Of a stretch of 64,000 nucleotides of DNA, positions 43,140-54,039 are shown one piece after another. Position 1 is the first letter of the stretch; every line of letters begins with the position of its first letter. Source of the DNA: Sabellastarte sp. h YS-2021 (Eukaryota; Annelida; Polychaeta; Sabellida; Sabellidae); contig OZ024931.1 of NCBI GenBank assembly GCA_964017235.1, positions 125,995,530 to 126,059,529 of the forward strand, given 5' to 3'. The position numbers and the translations under genes are program-made. The notes under the pieces are model-generated. The model saw only the letters and a program-made list of their open reading frames with translations. It had not been told where the DNA came from and made no database searches.

Positions 43140-43301
43140 ATAAAAACATTGAAGACCAACTCATTAAGAATCCCTAATTAAAATATGCATAGAAAATATG
43201 TTTTAATGGAATTCTATGAGGTGTCCTAACTATATTTTTAAATAGAAAGGCTGTATTGTGATCAAATATAAGGTCACTGAATTCATGGACTTTACTGCTC
43301 A

Positions 43302-43504
43302 GCCAGTGAAGTTTGTCACCCCAGTGAAGTTCATCACCTGCATTTTATGACAATATTAAAGAGTTTTTACTGTCCAGTTACGGCATATATGTATACCTTG
43401 CCGTTTAAAGAAGCTATTCCTTTTATTTAAATATGAATATTGCCTGTCCTTGAGCATTTTTACGGCAGGTGACGAAAATCACTGGGATGATGAAATTCAC
43501 TGGC
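43302..43504. mobile_element. Small MITE (~200 bp)
   Basis: GCCAGTGAAGTTTGTCACCC at the left pairs with a right end reading GGTGACGAAAATCACTGGG and GAAATTCACTGGC. The inverted ends are ~45 bp and imperfect. Confidence 0.7.
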
Positions 43505-43752
43505 CGACCAGTAACAATTCATAACTATTCATGTACTGCAATGGGAACAAAATAATAGGGACATGAATTCCAAATGAATAATTATTTAGCAGAGACCCGA
43601 TATATAACTAAAACGTAAAACATCAGGGACCTGAAGCAGATCCTCTTGAAAAAAAAAAAAAATGAAGTGTCTGGAGTACGGAACAATCACTGCATTCGAG
43701 AAGAAATTCTATAGTACAGCAGCATTCATTTGCTGTAATCTTTTAAAAATTC

Positions 43753-43890
43753 CCAGGGTTGAGATGAAAAACCTGCACAAGTATTACCCGCCAAGGAAAA
43801 CCTGGGAAATCCTGAGCTGGGCAAAACTCCAAAAAGTGGACAATACTGGGTAGTACAAGGTTTTATCCCAAATCTGGGGAAAAGATAGTG
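43753..43890 (-). mobile_element. Fragment of the hAT-type MITE seen whole at 45717-46965
   Basis: CAGGGTTGAGATGAAAAACC, then TATTACCCGCC and AATCTGGGGAAAA match the right end of 45717-46965 in reverse complement. Only ~135 bp remain. Confidence 0.75.
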
Positions 43891-44249
43891 ATAAACTTTT
43901 TATTCAATCTTCATAATAATCCTTATTGGAGTTTCGTTCGTGGAACATGTATGTGGATAAACAAACAACGTAGATCTATACCAGGAAGTGATTTCTATGA
44001 AATGAAAAATGCAAAAAAAAAAAAAATGCACATTTTATTGCCTAACACCCATCATACTTAATTTATTTTAAGAAAATACATATAGATGTACAAAACTTTG
44101 ATTTGTTTTTATAGGAAAATGTATTTAAAACTATTGTTTTAAGTCTTCTAAGGTGGATGAAAATAGGGATTATTGGATCTGCCTCAAGGTATTTTGACTC
44201 AATTTTTTTAATCTTTAAAAAAATATTTACCTCTTTTAAAACGAAGTTG

Positions 44250-44580
44250 TTGTAGTTTTTACCCCACAGCCCTTAAGGGCTGTCGGGGTATTGTTTTCAC
44301 CCATGGTGTCCGGATGGGCGGGCGGCGGGAAAAAGTTTATCCAGGCTGTATCTCAGAAACCGTAAGGTGTAGGAGGTTGATACTTGGTAGGGACATTGGT
44401 TAGGATGTGTAGGTGTGCAACGTCATGGTCTGACCTTGATTTGACCTTTGACTTTGCCGTAGTGACCTTGAGTTTGAAAATCTTCTCCGGGCTATATCTC
44501 GGAAACCGTAAGGTTTAGGAAGTTGATACTTGGTAGGGACATTGGTTAGGGGGTGTAGGTGTGCAACATCATGGTTTGAC
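44250..44580 (+). repeat. R2-family element, first part (split by the hAT element)
   Basis: It opens with ACCCCACAGCCCTTAAGGGC and carries two units marked by GTAAGGTGTAGGAGG and GTAAGGTTTAGGAAG. The unit is broken at GGTTTGAC (44573-44580) and resumes at 50913 with GGTCTGACCTTGATTTG. Confidence 0.88.
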
Positions 44581-45229
44581 TAGTGCTTGGATTGGAAGCA
44601 GTTTGACCAAATGGGGGATCGCATCAACGAAACGAGTGAGCGTCGAGTTGAACTCGAGTTATGTGACAGTATTAAAATCACCAATTATTACAAAATGCAA
44701 GTTGTATACCCCTGTATATATGTTGTTTCACTCTAATAACACAAAAAAAAAACAATAAACCTTTCAAAATATTGTAGTGTTTTCTTACCTTTCATGTAGT
44801 TTTCTGTTTACTCTTTTCAGGAGAGAATGGTACATACTAAATCTAATTCCTACAGGAGATCATGAATTATTTCAAAGACATATTAGAGGCAGATAATTTT
44901 TTTCTACAATTTTATTTCTTTTTAAGTGCACTTTAATCTTAATTAAAAGTAATTAATATTGATCTGAAAGTCCATTCATGCTTTAAAAATAACCAGTACA
45001 ATCAAAACAGTCATTTTTCAAAAAGTCAATGCAAGAAATTTACCAAAATGTAAATGTCATTTAATGGTTAGTAACAGTGAACAGACAGTGGATATGGATC
45101 ACAAATATCAGTGAAAAACAAAAATAAAGACAGATAATGCAATGTTTATGAAAAGAATACTTAACTAAAGTTCCAAGATTAAGAATGAACTATTTCAATT
45201 TCTGGTAATTTTTGTTTAGAAATACCAGC

Positions 45230-48200
45230 ATGTCAACATTTTCTGGTGCAAGTGAGGCCCTCTTTTTGTTTACAGCCACACAGGCTAAATACCCTCTCAC
45301 TTGGTACACTACTAGCTGATACACAGAGATATTGTTTCACAATTTTTGCAGCATTTGGAAAGATAACGCAGTTTTGCTTCCACCAGCTCAGTGCCCTATC
45401 TGTGTAGCTGTCTGCAGACAGATACAGATCAATCTCCCTGTTAATTTTACCTCTTGATCTTCACCTGAATCAGGAGTAGTGCTCCTATTTGGAAAAAAAA
45501 TCTCATCCAGCCACTCCGTCACATCAGATTTGGGTTTTTTGGCAGGTGGCTGATGAATTTCTCTCTCTCTCACCACTGATTCCCCAACAATCTGAGTTTT
45601 GACATCTGCAGGTACAGTTAAAACATTGGCCTGATCCAAAATTTCCTGCAAGGTTTTAGAACTTACCCCCTGTGATTGAATCTCAGTTTTGACCTCTACT
45701 TGTGATGAGTTTTGGGCAGGGTTGAGAAAAACCCGGGTTTTATGAGTATTGCCCAGCCCAGTGGGAAAACCCGGGTTTTCCCGGGTTTTACTGGGCAATA
45801 CCGGGTAATACTGGACTTAATAGGTTTATTACACAAATAGACAGATATTAACTACTTTATAAAGAGCACTAGTGTTATTAAATTTAAATGGTCTTTGACT
45901 ATTAGAAATGATAATATTGTCACAGATTAAAAACTTGTTCTTACTATGCAATATTTTAAGAAGTGATAATACTGTCAGAAAAAAAATTTGTCCTAACTCG
46001 GTAATAATGACCATTACTGGGCAATACTGGACTTAATGGGTTTATTAAACCAAAAGACAGATTTTAACTACTCTATAGAAAGCACTAGTGTTATTAAATT
46101 ATCTGATAATATTGTCATATCTTAAAAACTTGTTCTTACTGGGTAATACTTCAAGAAGTTATAATACTGTCACATATAAAAATTTGTCCCAACTGGGTAA
46201 TAATGGCCATTACCGGGCAATACTGGGTAATCTCTTTGGCTAATTTTATAGATAGATAGATAAATTAATTTTTTATTATACTGACGTTATACTGACATTG
46301 TGTTACACAATATTGTATTTTTATACACCCTGCAAAGTATGAATTGGTTTCACTTAAATCAGTGGACAGAATTAAAACTGTATACATTAGCATATACATG
46401 TGTAAACAATCAAACATGTTTGCTACTGGTGTCACTTTCAAGTATAATACAAAAAAGAGGGGTTTATACTTGTCCCTTTCATAATTGCAATTAAACTATT
46501 TACCCCACTATTCTAGGGCTATCATCAAGTAGTATAAACCCTGGCTTGACAGCTTAACTCTGGCTTGTCAGTAATAAGGTTTTGAGACACTGCATTAACA
46601 GTATGGCTTCACTGGCAGTGAGTGGATAGAAATAAGTAGAAGCTATTCTAATCCTCAAATGACCCCAATGCCTAAGTTGTTATGTACAATTGTATTTATG
46701 TACTCAATCAGTGCTGATATATTTCATTCCATTTAAATATTGTATTCATGTACTGTCATTTATATGTTATATACTTATAATAAAACCTTGCACATGTTTA
46801 GAGTATTATGAAGCTTAAATAAAGTTCATCATTGGTTTTTCCCCAGATTTGGGTTAAAAAATAGTATTGCCCAGTATTGCCCACTTTTGGAGTATTGCCC
46901 AACCCGAGATTTCCCGGGTTTTCCCGGGCGGGTAATACCCAGGCGGGTTTTTCATCTCAACCCTGGTTTTGGGTAACATTTTTGGCTTTAAAAACACTTA
47001 CCCTGAGGTGAGATTCTGCCAGGTGTCTGTCACTTTCAGTCACAAAGTTTAGTTTTTTGGATCGTGGATGCAGGAGTGATGCCAGCAAAAGAGCTTTTTT
47101 TTTTGGTCTGGCAAAATATATTCCTCCTGCTCAGGTTATCTAATGCCCTGTCTTTCATGCACTCAATCATACCCGAGTCACCTTCTTTAACAGAAAGATG
47201 ACCCTCTAGTTTTACAAGGACTGGCAATACTGCTGCTAAAGTAGGCTCATCTTCTCAGGACAGAGATAGAGTAGCATCTTTGAATGACTTCAAAAAATCC
47301 ATCACTGCTTCCACATTTACCTGATCTGTTGTTGTATAAAGCAATCTGGTATCCGACTTACCCTTTAGTGCAGGCTCTGACAGAACCGCATGAACAGCTG
47401 CAGTCTGCTCCTAAAGCCTCTGCAGCATGTCCAAAGTGAAATTTCACCTTGTCTCAACATCTGTTATAAGTTTGTGACCTTGGAGAGCTGGTGGAAGAAG
47501 CAACTTTTGTTTTTCGGACAGTAGAGTACAAGCAGTTGAACTTTTATGAAAAAACTGAACAACCTTACGCCCCCTTACAACAAGCTTTTGTACCTCAGCT
47601 ACAGCCAAAGCAGATTTTACTGCAAGATTTATATTGTGACCCATACAGGAAATCTGAACCCAATCTAATAATTGGAAAATTTTTAGTTCATTTGCAGCGT
47701 TGTCAGTAGTTGCGATAGGTGTTGGAAAACCCCACTCAACCTGTGCCTCCATTAGGTTACTCTTTATGGCCACAGCAGTATGTTGCCCAATGATCTTTCT
47801 GGTCTGAAGGACAACATTGAACAACTGCCAGTCATCATCTATGAAATGAAGTGTTATGGTTCCATAACTCTCAGTAGAAATTGATGTCCAGCCGTCATGG
47901 GTTATCGCACAAGCATCAATATGGCTGATAATATCTTTCAGTTTGGCTGTAGCAGTATTGTACATTGATCTGAGATGATTGTTCATGAATGTTTTCCTTG
48001 AGGGGACCTGATACCTGTTTGTAAAAATAGTTCTTTTTAATGTTCACTGTTGTGGTCATGGTAATGAAGTTTGGTTTCAAGCATCAACTTAAGTGGGAAA
48101 TATGACATACAAAATGTGTTGAAAGTGAATAAAAAAAATGTTTTTCGATCATTGTGCTCAACAGCCAGGGCCATAATGGGACAGCCCCACAGGCCACTGC

Positions 48201-48780
48201 CTTTAACAACATTAAGTGAGAGGCAACCTTTGCTGGGATGCCAGATTTGCTAGCCACTAGATCACTGGTGATAAACTCAAACCAATTAAAGAGCACTTTT
48301 TATTGAAAGGAGGATTAGCTATGTGGTTATTTTATACTGAACATTTTCTATGTGTAAATGATGCAATTGGTTCCTATTAAAATAACAGTGATACAATTAA
48401 ACTGTAGTACAAAAGCTTTACTCAATGATAATACCTTGGTTGAAACTTCGCAATCATCCTTAAAAAATCACTTCCCTCGACAGTTGATATGGGCCTGATA
48501 TCTTCAATAAGAAAATTGCGTATGGAAGTGGCCCCAGATCCTGCTTACTTTTGCTCAGTATAGATATAATACTTGGCTGACTAGCTTTGTTACCAGTCAT
48601 TGAACACATAACATGGTTTCTTAATGTAGTAGTATTTCCATTGCAAGTGTATTCCAACTTGTAGATTTTGCACACAGCCTTATCCTTTAAAACACTATTT
48701 CCAACATTCCAAAATCCGAAATATTTCCATACTTGTGATTTTCCACTAGTAAAATCAACCCAGTGCTGTTCCATTCTCAC
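45230..48780 (-). pseudogene. hAT transposase (BED finger, RNase H-like core, dimerisation domain), broken
   Basis: Minus-strand order: a BED-like finger near 48600-48780 (SQVWKYFGFW, GNTTTLRNHV; the second zinc Cys is Tyr in KIYK); the catalytic core at 47444-47986 (AITHDGWTSISTESYGTITL, ATTDNAANELKIFQLLDWVQ, CMGHNINLAVKSAL, VVQFFHKSSTACTLLSEKQK, ITDVETR); a middle part at 46974-47440 with a TGA near 47260; then the MITE; then the C-terminal hAT dimerisation domain at about 45250-45716 (LSWW, KQYLCVSASSVPSERVFSL). The ITDVETR/TTDNAAN features are ZBED/hAT hallmarks. Frameshifts, stops and the MITE make it inactive. Confidence 0.88.
45717..46965. mobile_element. Non-autonomous hAT element with perfect 8-bp target duplication
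   Basis: The left end is CAGGGTTGAGAAAAACCCGG and the right end reversed is CAGGGTTGAGATGAAAAACC. GTTTTGGG flanks both sides (45709-45716 and 46966-46973). Termini are crowded with CCCGGG and GGGTAATAC palindromes. It interrupts the transposase of the host hAT element. Two more copies are at 43753-43890 and 61790-62021. Confidence 0.93.
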
Positions 48781-49019
48781 TTTTGAAGTAATTTTGATTT
48801 ATTTCACAAAAAATACAATATTTTGGATACCAGCAGATGCCAAGAATTTTGAACATGAAAAAATGAATGATCAAGGGTGATGTAATGTGTGATGTAAGTA
48901 AGCATTTGTTATGTGTCACAAAAAGACAGAAAATTCTTCAATATTATTTGTGCATGGAATATAGTCATACTTGCTGAAATGATAATAAAATTTGTTTGTA
49001 AAATAGGTTGGTAGATTTT

Positions 49020-50796
49020 ATGTATATGTTGGAGCCCAACTTAGGAGTCAGCCCATCTTAAGATGGGCTATAGCCCAACTTAGGATCCTAAGTTGGGTAG
49101 CCTATCTTAAGATGGGCTGAGCCCATCTTAAGATGGGCTGGAACATATTAGCCCAACTTAGGATAACTAAACTCAGGAATGATTTAAGCTAAAATTTAAT
49201 ATTAACCAGCTAGTTAATATTAATTTGTTCTGTCATACTCCAGTGGTAGTTTTAATTATGAATATAACTGTGCTATTTTACTTAAATACTTATATTTAAA
49301 TTTTAGATTTTTTTTGTGCTTATCTCATCTTAATATTTGGTTACAGTTATTAGCCCAACTTATAATTTGCACACATAGTCTTTATTTTTTAAATTGAAAT
49401 GATATTATTTACTTATTTTTCTACTTAAATGTTACTTGTTTTCTTTAGATCATAATGCATAGATATGATTAATCTTAATCACCTTATTGTTCCAAGAATC
49501 TGTCTCAGTTAATTTGACAATGGGAGGGTCCTTAGGTCATAAGATATCTATTGTTGGACCACTGCTTTCAACTTGATTTGTTTAATTTGTGGGGAGTGAT
49601 TAGGCAACTGGATTACATTGTGATGCATCTTTTGTTTCAACATTCCTTTCAAGTTGATTTATTTGACTATGCCTATGACTTGGGAAACTGGATTAGTTTT
49701 AGATTTGTCTTTTGTTCTAGCATTCTTTTGTACTTGATTTCTTTCACTTCTGGTTGAGTGACAAGCTAACAGGATTAATTGGGCATTGTTGTAAGACTCT
49801 TTAAGGTATTTGGCGTGATAGTTTACATGTTTGTAAACAAACTGATTGATTTAATCATAATTTTTAAATGCTTAATGTTAAGTGTTAAATGGACATTTAC
49901 CCATATAACCTAACAGAAAACACCAATTTAATATACAATGTGTATTTTATCATTTTTATCAATTTTATGCATCAGTGTGTTGACTAAATTAATCAAATTA
50001 ATTTGTTTGGATCTAATTACATTTTCCATTTTACTATTTTTTTCCAATTAATTAATGTAACTGAGCTCCAAAGATAAAGTGCTTTATAAATGCTGTTTAA
50101 ATGCTATTTAATAATTTTAAAAAGTAATTTTATTAGTTTGTTGTTAAACTTAAAATATATAATCAGGCTCACCCATAAAATCACCCACTATATTTGGCTT
50201 TCCCCCTTATAGGTTTGATAGAATTAAGCCTCATTGTATTGAGAGATTACTTTGATGTTGATTTGTTTCAATTTATGATTTGGGGTATTTCCTATTGTGT
50301 GCTTCACCCACCCAAGTGAAACAAATCAACATCAATAGAATGTTGAAACAATAGGCACAAATCCAATTAAGAAATCATTCCAATGAAAGACAATTGAATT
50401 AACATCAAAGGAATATTTTAATGCTTTCAAGGCTTAGGAAACACAATTCATTTTAGTTTCGGCAATTAAACACTTTTTGTTGAGGTTAGTTATGTTAAAC
50501 ATATTGATATAAAATAAAAAAGAAGTACAAAATACTTCTGTACAAGGGTCAGTTAAACTTATCAATATTAATATCATCTTTTTCATGAAAAATAATTCCC
50601 TTTTAAATAGTAAATATTATATTCCACATAAAAATAATTCTTGAATTTTATTATCTCAAGTTGGGCTGATATGTTCTAGCCCATCTTAAGATGGGCTAGC
50701 CCATCTTAAGATGGGCTACCCAACTTCAGATCCTAAGTTGGGCTATAGCCCATCTTAAGATGGGCTGACTCCTAAGTTGGGCTCCAACATATACAT
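49020..50796. mobile_element. Foldback element with nested-palindrome termini
   Basis: Terminal inverted repeats of ~135 bp begin ATGTATATGTTGGAGCCCAA. Each contains several copies of the perfect palindrome AGCCCATCTTAAGATGGGCT and of a longer one centred on a BamHI-like GGATCC (AACTTAGGATCCTAAGTT). The ~1.5-kb centre is AT-rich with no transposase. No direct target duplication was identified. It sits inside the hAT element. Confidence 0.88.
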
Positions 50797-50912
50797 TGCT
50801 TCATTTGTAGCTTGATAGAAAACTCGAGTTCAAAAATGTAAATACCGATGCTTCTTCCAATATCGCCCACCCGAGTTACGACTCGAGTTGTAGCCAACTC
50901 GTCCCAGCACTA

Positions 50913-51480
50913 GGTCTGACCTTGATTTGACCTTTGACCTTGCTGTAGTGACCTTGACCTATAAAATCTTGTTTGGGCTATATCTCGGAAAGTGTAAGGT
51001 GTAGGAAGTTGATACTTGGTAGGGACATTGGTTGGGGGTTGTAGGTGTGCAATGTCATAGTGTGACCTTGATTTGACCTTTGACCTTGCCATAGTGACCT
51101 AGACCTTTAAAAGTTTGTCCAGGCAATATCTCTGAAAGGAAGTTGACAGTTGGTAGGGGCATTGCTTAGGGGTTGCAGGTGTGCATCATAATTTTTAGTT
51201 TACCGATTAATGCTTTCATCTTGCTATTGAATTGTCTTGTTTTAATAGTTTATCTTTCCATACATTTTGTTTCTCTTCGATGTTATTTTCTCTACTTAAA
51301 CATCATTTTGACCTTAATGTAACTGACACTGCTCTGGAAGTATCCCGATCTTTGTACTGTTTCACTACCTCTATATCTCATGGTGTTGAAAACTATTTCC
51401 CCAGGCTGTGGGGTACGGGCATCTCTGATACTATTTTTGGTACTTTCTATTTAAACTTTATCATAGGGTGTTGACAAATA
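50913..51480 (+). repeat. R2-family element, second part with terminal hairpin
   Basis: It continues from 44580: two further units (GTAAGGTGTAGGAAGTTG near 50994), then the end sequence CTATTTCCCCAGGCTGTGGGG and GGGCATCTCTGATACTATT. Confidence 0.88.
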
Positions 51481-51579
51481 AATTTTAAAAGTATTGAAAA
51501 AGCTAGAAATTAGGTGTTGAAAAATGATTTTTTTACAAAGAAATAACATTCATAGTGAAGTAAAATATCATATTCATAT

Positions 51580-51985
51580 AATTAAGCGTCCCTGAAAGGG
51601 CGCTTATTTGTTTTCGCCTCAGTTTCCTCGCCGCCGCCGCATTATGGTCTCCCTTGAATATCTCCCTTATTATTAGAAGGTTTCAAACCATATTTGGCAG
51701 TTATATACCTTAGGCGTGGGAAAATTTTTCTGCATGCTTAAATTTGACCTTTGACCTTTATGAAGGTCACATGATCAAAAACAATTTTTTTGAAGTACAC
51801 CCCCCCCCCCCATCATCACAGTTCAGGAAAAACTACTTGCTACATAGTCTTATAATTTGACACACATGTTCATACTATCGAAAACGCGAGCTGATTAGAT
51901 TTTGGGAGCAATCCCTTGAAAAATGTCTCATTTATGAGTGATTTTCTGACACCTTCCAATCTGAAAGCCTTAAATTTAGGTCAAC
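51580..51985. repeat. Terminus of a further tandem-core repeat family
   Basis: GCGTCCCTGAAAGGGCGCTT is an imperfect hairpin, followed by TCGCCGCCGCCGCATT and TATCTCCCTTATTATTAG. GC-rich trinucleotide starts like this also precede the arrays at 57908 and 25450. It leads directly into the array at 51990. Confidence 0.6.
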
Positions 51986-51989
51986 CCCC

Positions 51990-53000
51990 TATTATCTTCT
52001 TAAGTATTGCATTTAGAGCCATAAAATTTACTGGGAGGTAATAGGAAACCATATGTGGAGAGTCTAAATAGCCGGTCAGTTTTACCCCACGGCCCCCCCT
52101 TATGGGTCAAACTGGGGTCATAAAATAGCTGATTTTGAGTTTTTGCCTTATATCTCCTTTATTGTTGCTTTTATAGCTTCAGAATGTATTAAGAGGTATT
52201 GGGAAAGCATATGTGGAGAGTCTAAATAGCCGGTCAGTTTTACCCCCCGACCCCCCCCCTTATGGGTCAAACTGGGGTCATAAATAGCTGCTTTGGAGTT
52301 TTTGCCTTATATCTCCTTTATCGTTGCTTTTATAGCTTCAGAATGTATTAAGAGGTATGGGAAAGCATATGTGGAGAATCTAAATAGCCGGTCAGTTTTA
52401 TCCCCCGACCCCCCCTTGTGGGTCAAACTGGGGTCATAAAATAGTTGCTTTGGAGTTTTGCCTTATATCTCCTTTATTATTGCTTTTATAGCTTCAGAAT
52501 GTTTTAAGAGGTATTAGGAAAGCATATGTGGAGAATCTAAATACCCAGTCAGTTTTACCCCCCGACCCCCCTTATGGGCCAAACTGGGGTCATAAATAGC
52601 TGCTTTGGAGTTTTTGCCTTATATCTCCTTTATCGTTGCTTTTATAGCTTCAGAATCTATTAAGAGGTATCGTGAAAGCATATGTGGAGAATCTAAATAG
52701 CTGGTCAGTTTTATCCCCCGACCCCCCCTTATGGGTCAAACTGGGGTCATAAAATAGTTGCTTTGGAGTTTTGCCTTATATCTCCTTTATTATTGCTTTT
52801 ATAGCTTCAGAATGTATTAACAGGTATTAGGAAATCATATGTGGAGAATCTAAATAGCCAGTCAGTTTTACCTCCCGACCCCCCCTTATGGGCCAAACTG
52901 GGGTCATAAATAGCTGCTTTGGAGTTTTTGCCTTATATCTCCTTTATCGTTGCTTTTATAGCTTCAGAATGTATTAAGAGGTATTGGGAAAGCATACGGC
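51990..53000. repeat. Tandem array, ~158-bp units in alternating pairs
   Basis: TATAGCTTCAGAATGTATTA recurs at about 52176, 52336, 52491, 52649, 52806 and 52964. Units alternate between ATCGTTGC with AAATAGCTGC and ATTATTGC with AAAATAGTTGC, giving a ~316-bp higher-order period. C-tracts (CCCCCCGACCCCCCC) occur in each unit. Confidence 0.9.
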
Positions 53001-54039
53001 GCAGCTTTGTGCATTCTTAGCTTTACAGCATGCTTATTAAAACCACAAAGCATTTTAAACTTTCAGGGATGTTAGCAAAAGCATTCCTCTAGTTCATTGT
53101 AGTTTTAGTGGACCTTTTATTTAAGGAAATTAGCTATGTATTTGATCAGAAATGTTATTGTGTGGAACACCTGTGGAAGATAAGACATTATAAAGTCAAT
53201 TAAAATTTTATTTTATTTTATTTTCTTTATTTGATTTTGATACCGCAAAATGAGGATAGGCATTGTTAAAATAATGTTCCATAAAATATGGTAGTTTTTG
53301 GAATATTTTTTGAAAAATGAGTGGACAGCTTAAATATTTTGCTAGGATAAGAGTGAAACCTATTTTTCCAATAAAGTTATTATATTAAAGTTGCAGATTT
53401 AATATTTAATAATTTATAGTATGTTTAAAAACCAATTTGTTTTTCTGATGGTTTAAAATTGAAACAATTTGGTCATACATTTGCCAAATTTTTGGTATCT
53501 TCAGGACCCTGGTACAATTTCTCTGGTCAAATATGAAAGAAACCCTACATTATCAAAGGACCCAAAATACGCACCTAAGCTGCCATGCATTCAGTTAAAT
53601 GTTTGTTTATCACAGCCATCTAGAGGCTAATTGTTAAAATATTTTGACTGGTGACTATCCACCCCACACTTTCCTAGTTGTTTGCATATAGGAGGAATTC
53701 TCGCGGAAGGGTCCGCCATATCCGCTGGCTCTGCAAGTTTGCCTACCTATAGCGTCTTTACTAGTGGATGGAATTTCTTCAAACTTGGCACATATATTTA
53801 GTAGCCCTGGGAAAATGTTCTGAATTTGGTGCCATGACATTTCAACCAATCAGAGAAGTCACATGACCAAAAACAGGATTTTGCTTGTCCGGACGATAAC
53901 TTAAGAAGCATTTAAAATATTCGCCTGAAATTTGATATATGGATGCAAGGTATAAAGATCTGCTGTAAATGATTAGATTTTGGTAGACTTCCAGTAAAAA
54001 ACGGCTAATTAATTAAGCTGTAAAATTTTTATTAACGAG
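53001..54039. other. Gene-free stretch with a repeat terminus
   Basis: 53001-53640 is AT-rich with nothing recognisable. 53640-54039 resembles the start of tandem-core families: GGAATTTCTTCAAACTTGGCA, and ATGACCAAAAACAGGATTTT, the latter similar to 51770. No exon seen. Confidence 0.45.

Larger units (their letters stand above)
44581..50912 (-). mobile_element. hAT DNA transposon with two nested insertions
   Basis: The ends are TAGTGCTTGGA (left) and, reversed, TAGTGCTGGGA (right). The 8-bp target duplication is GGTTTGAC at 44573-44580 and GGTCTGAC at 50913-50920 (one mismatch). It interrupts an R2 repeat exactly. A decayed hAT transposase lies on the minus strand. Nested inside are a 1249-bp hAT-type MITE (45717-46965) and a 1.78-kb foldback (49020-50796). 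Without these the element is ~3.3 kb, normal for hAT. Confidence 0.92.

Noticed and set aside
45388-45798. 136-residue ORF starting with GNTHKTRVF-type sequence
   Set aside because: Its first part is read from the inserted MITE; only the downstream part belongs to the hAT transposase.
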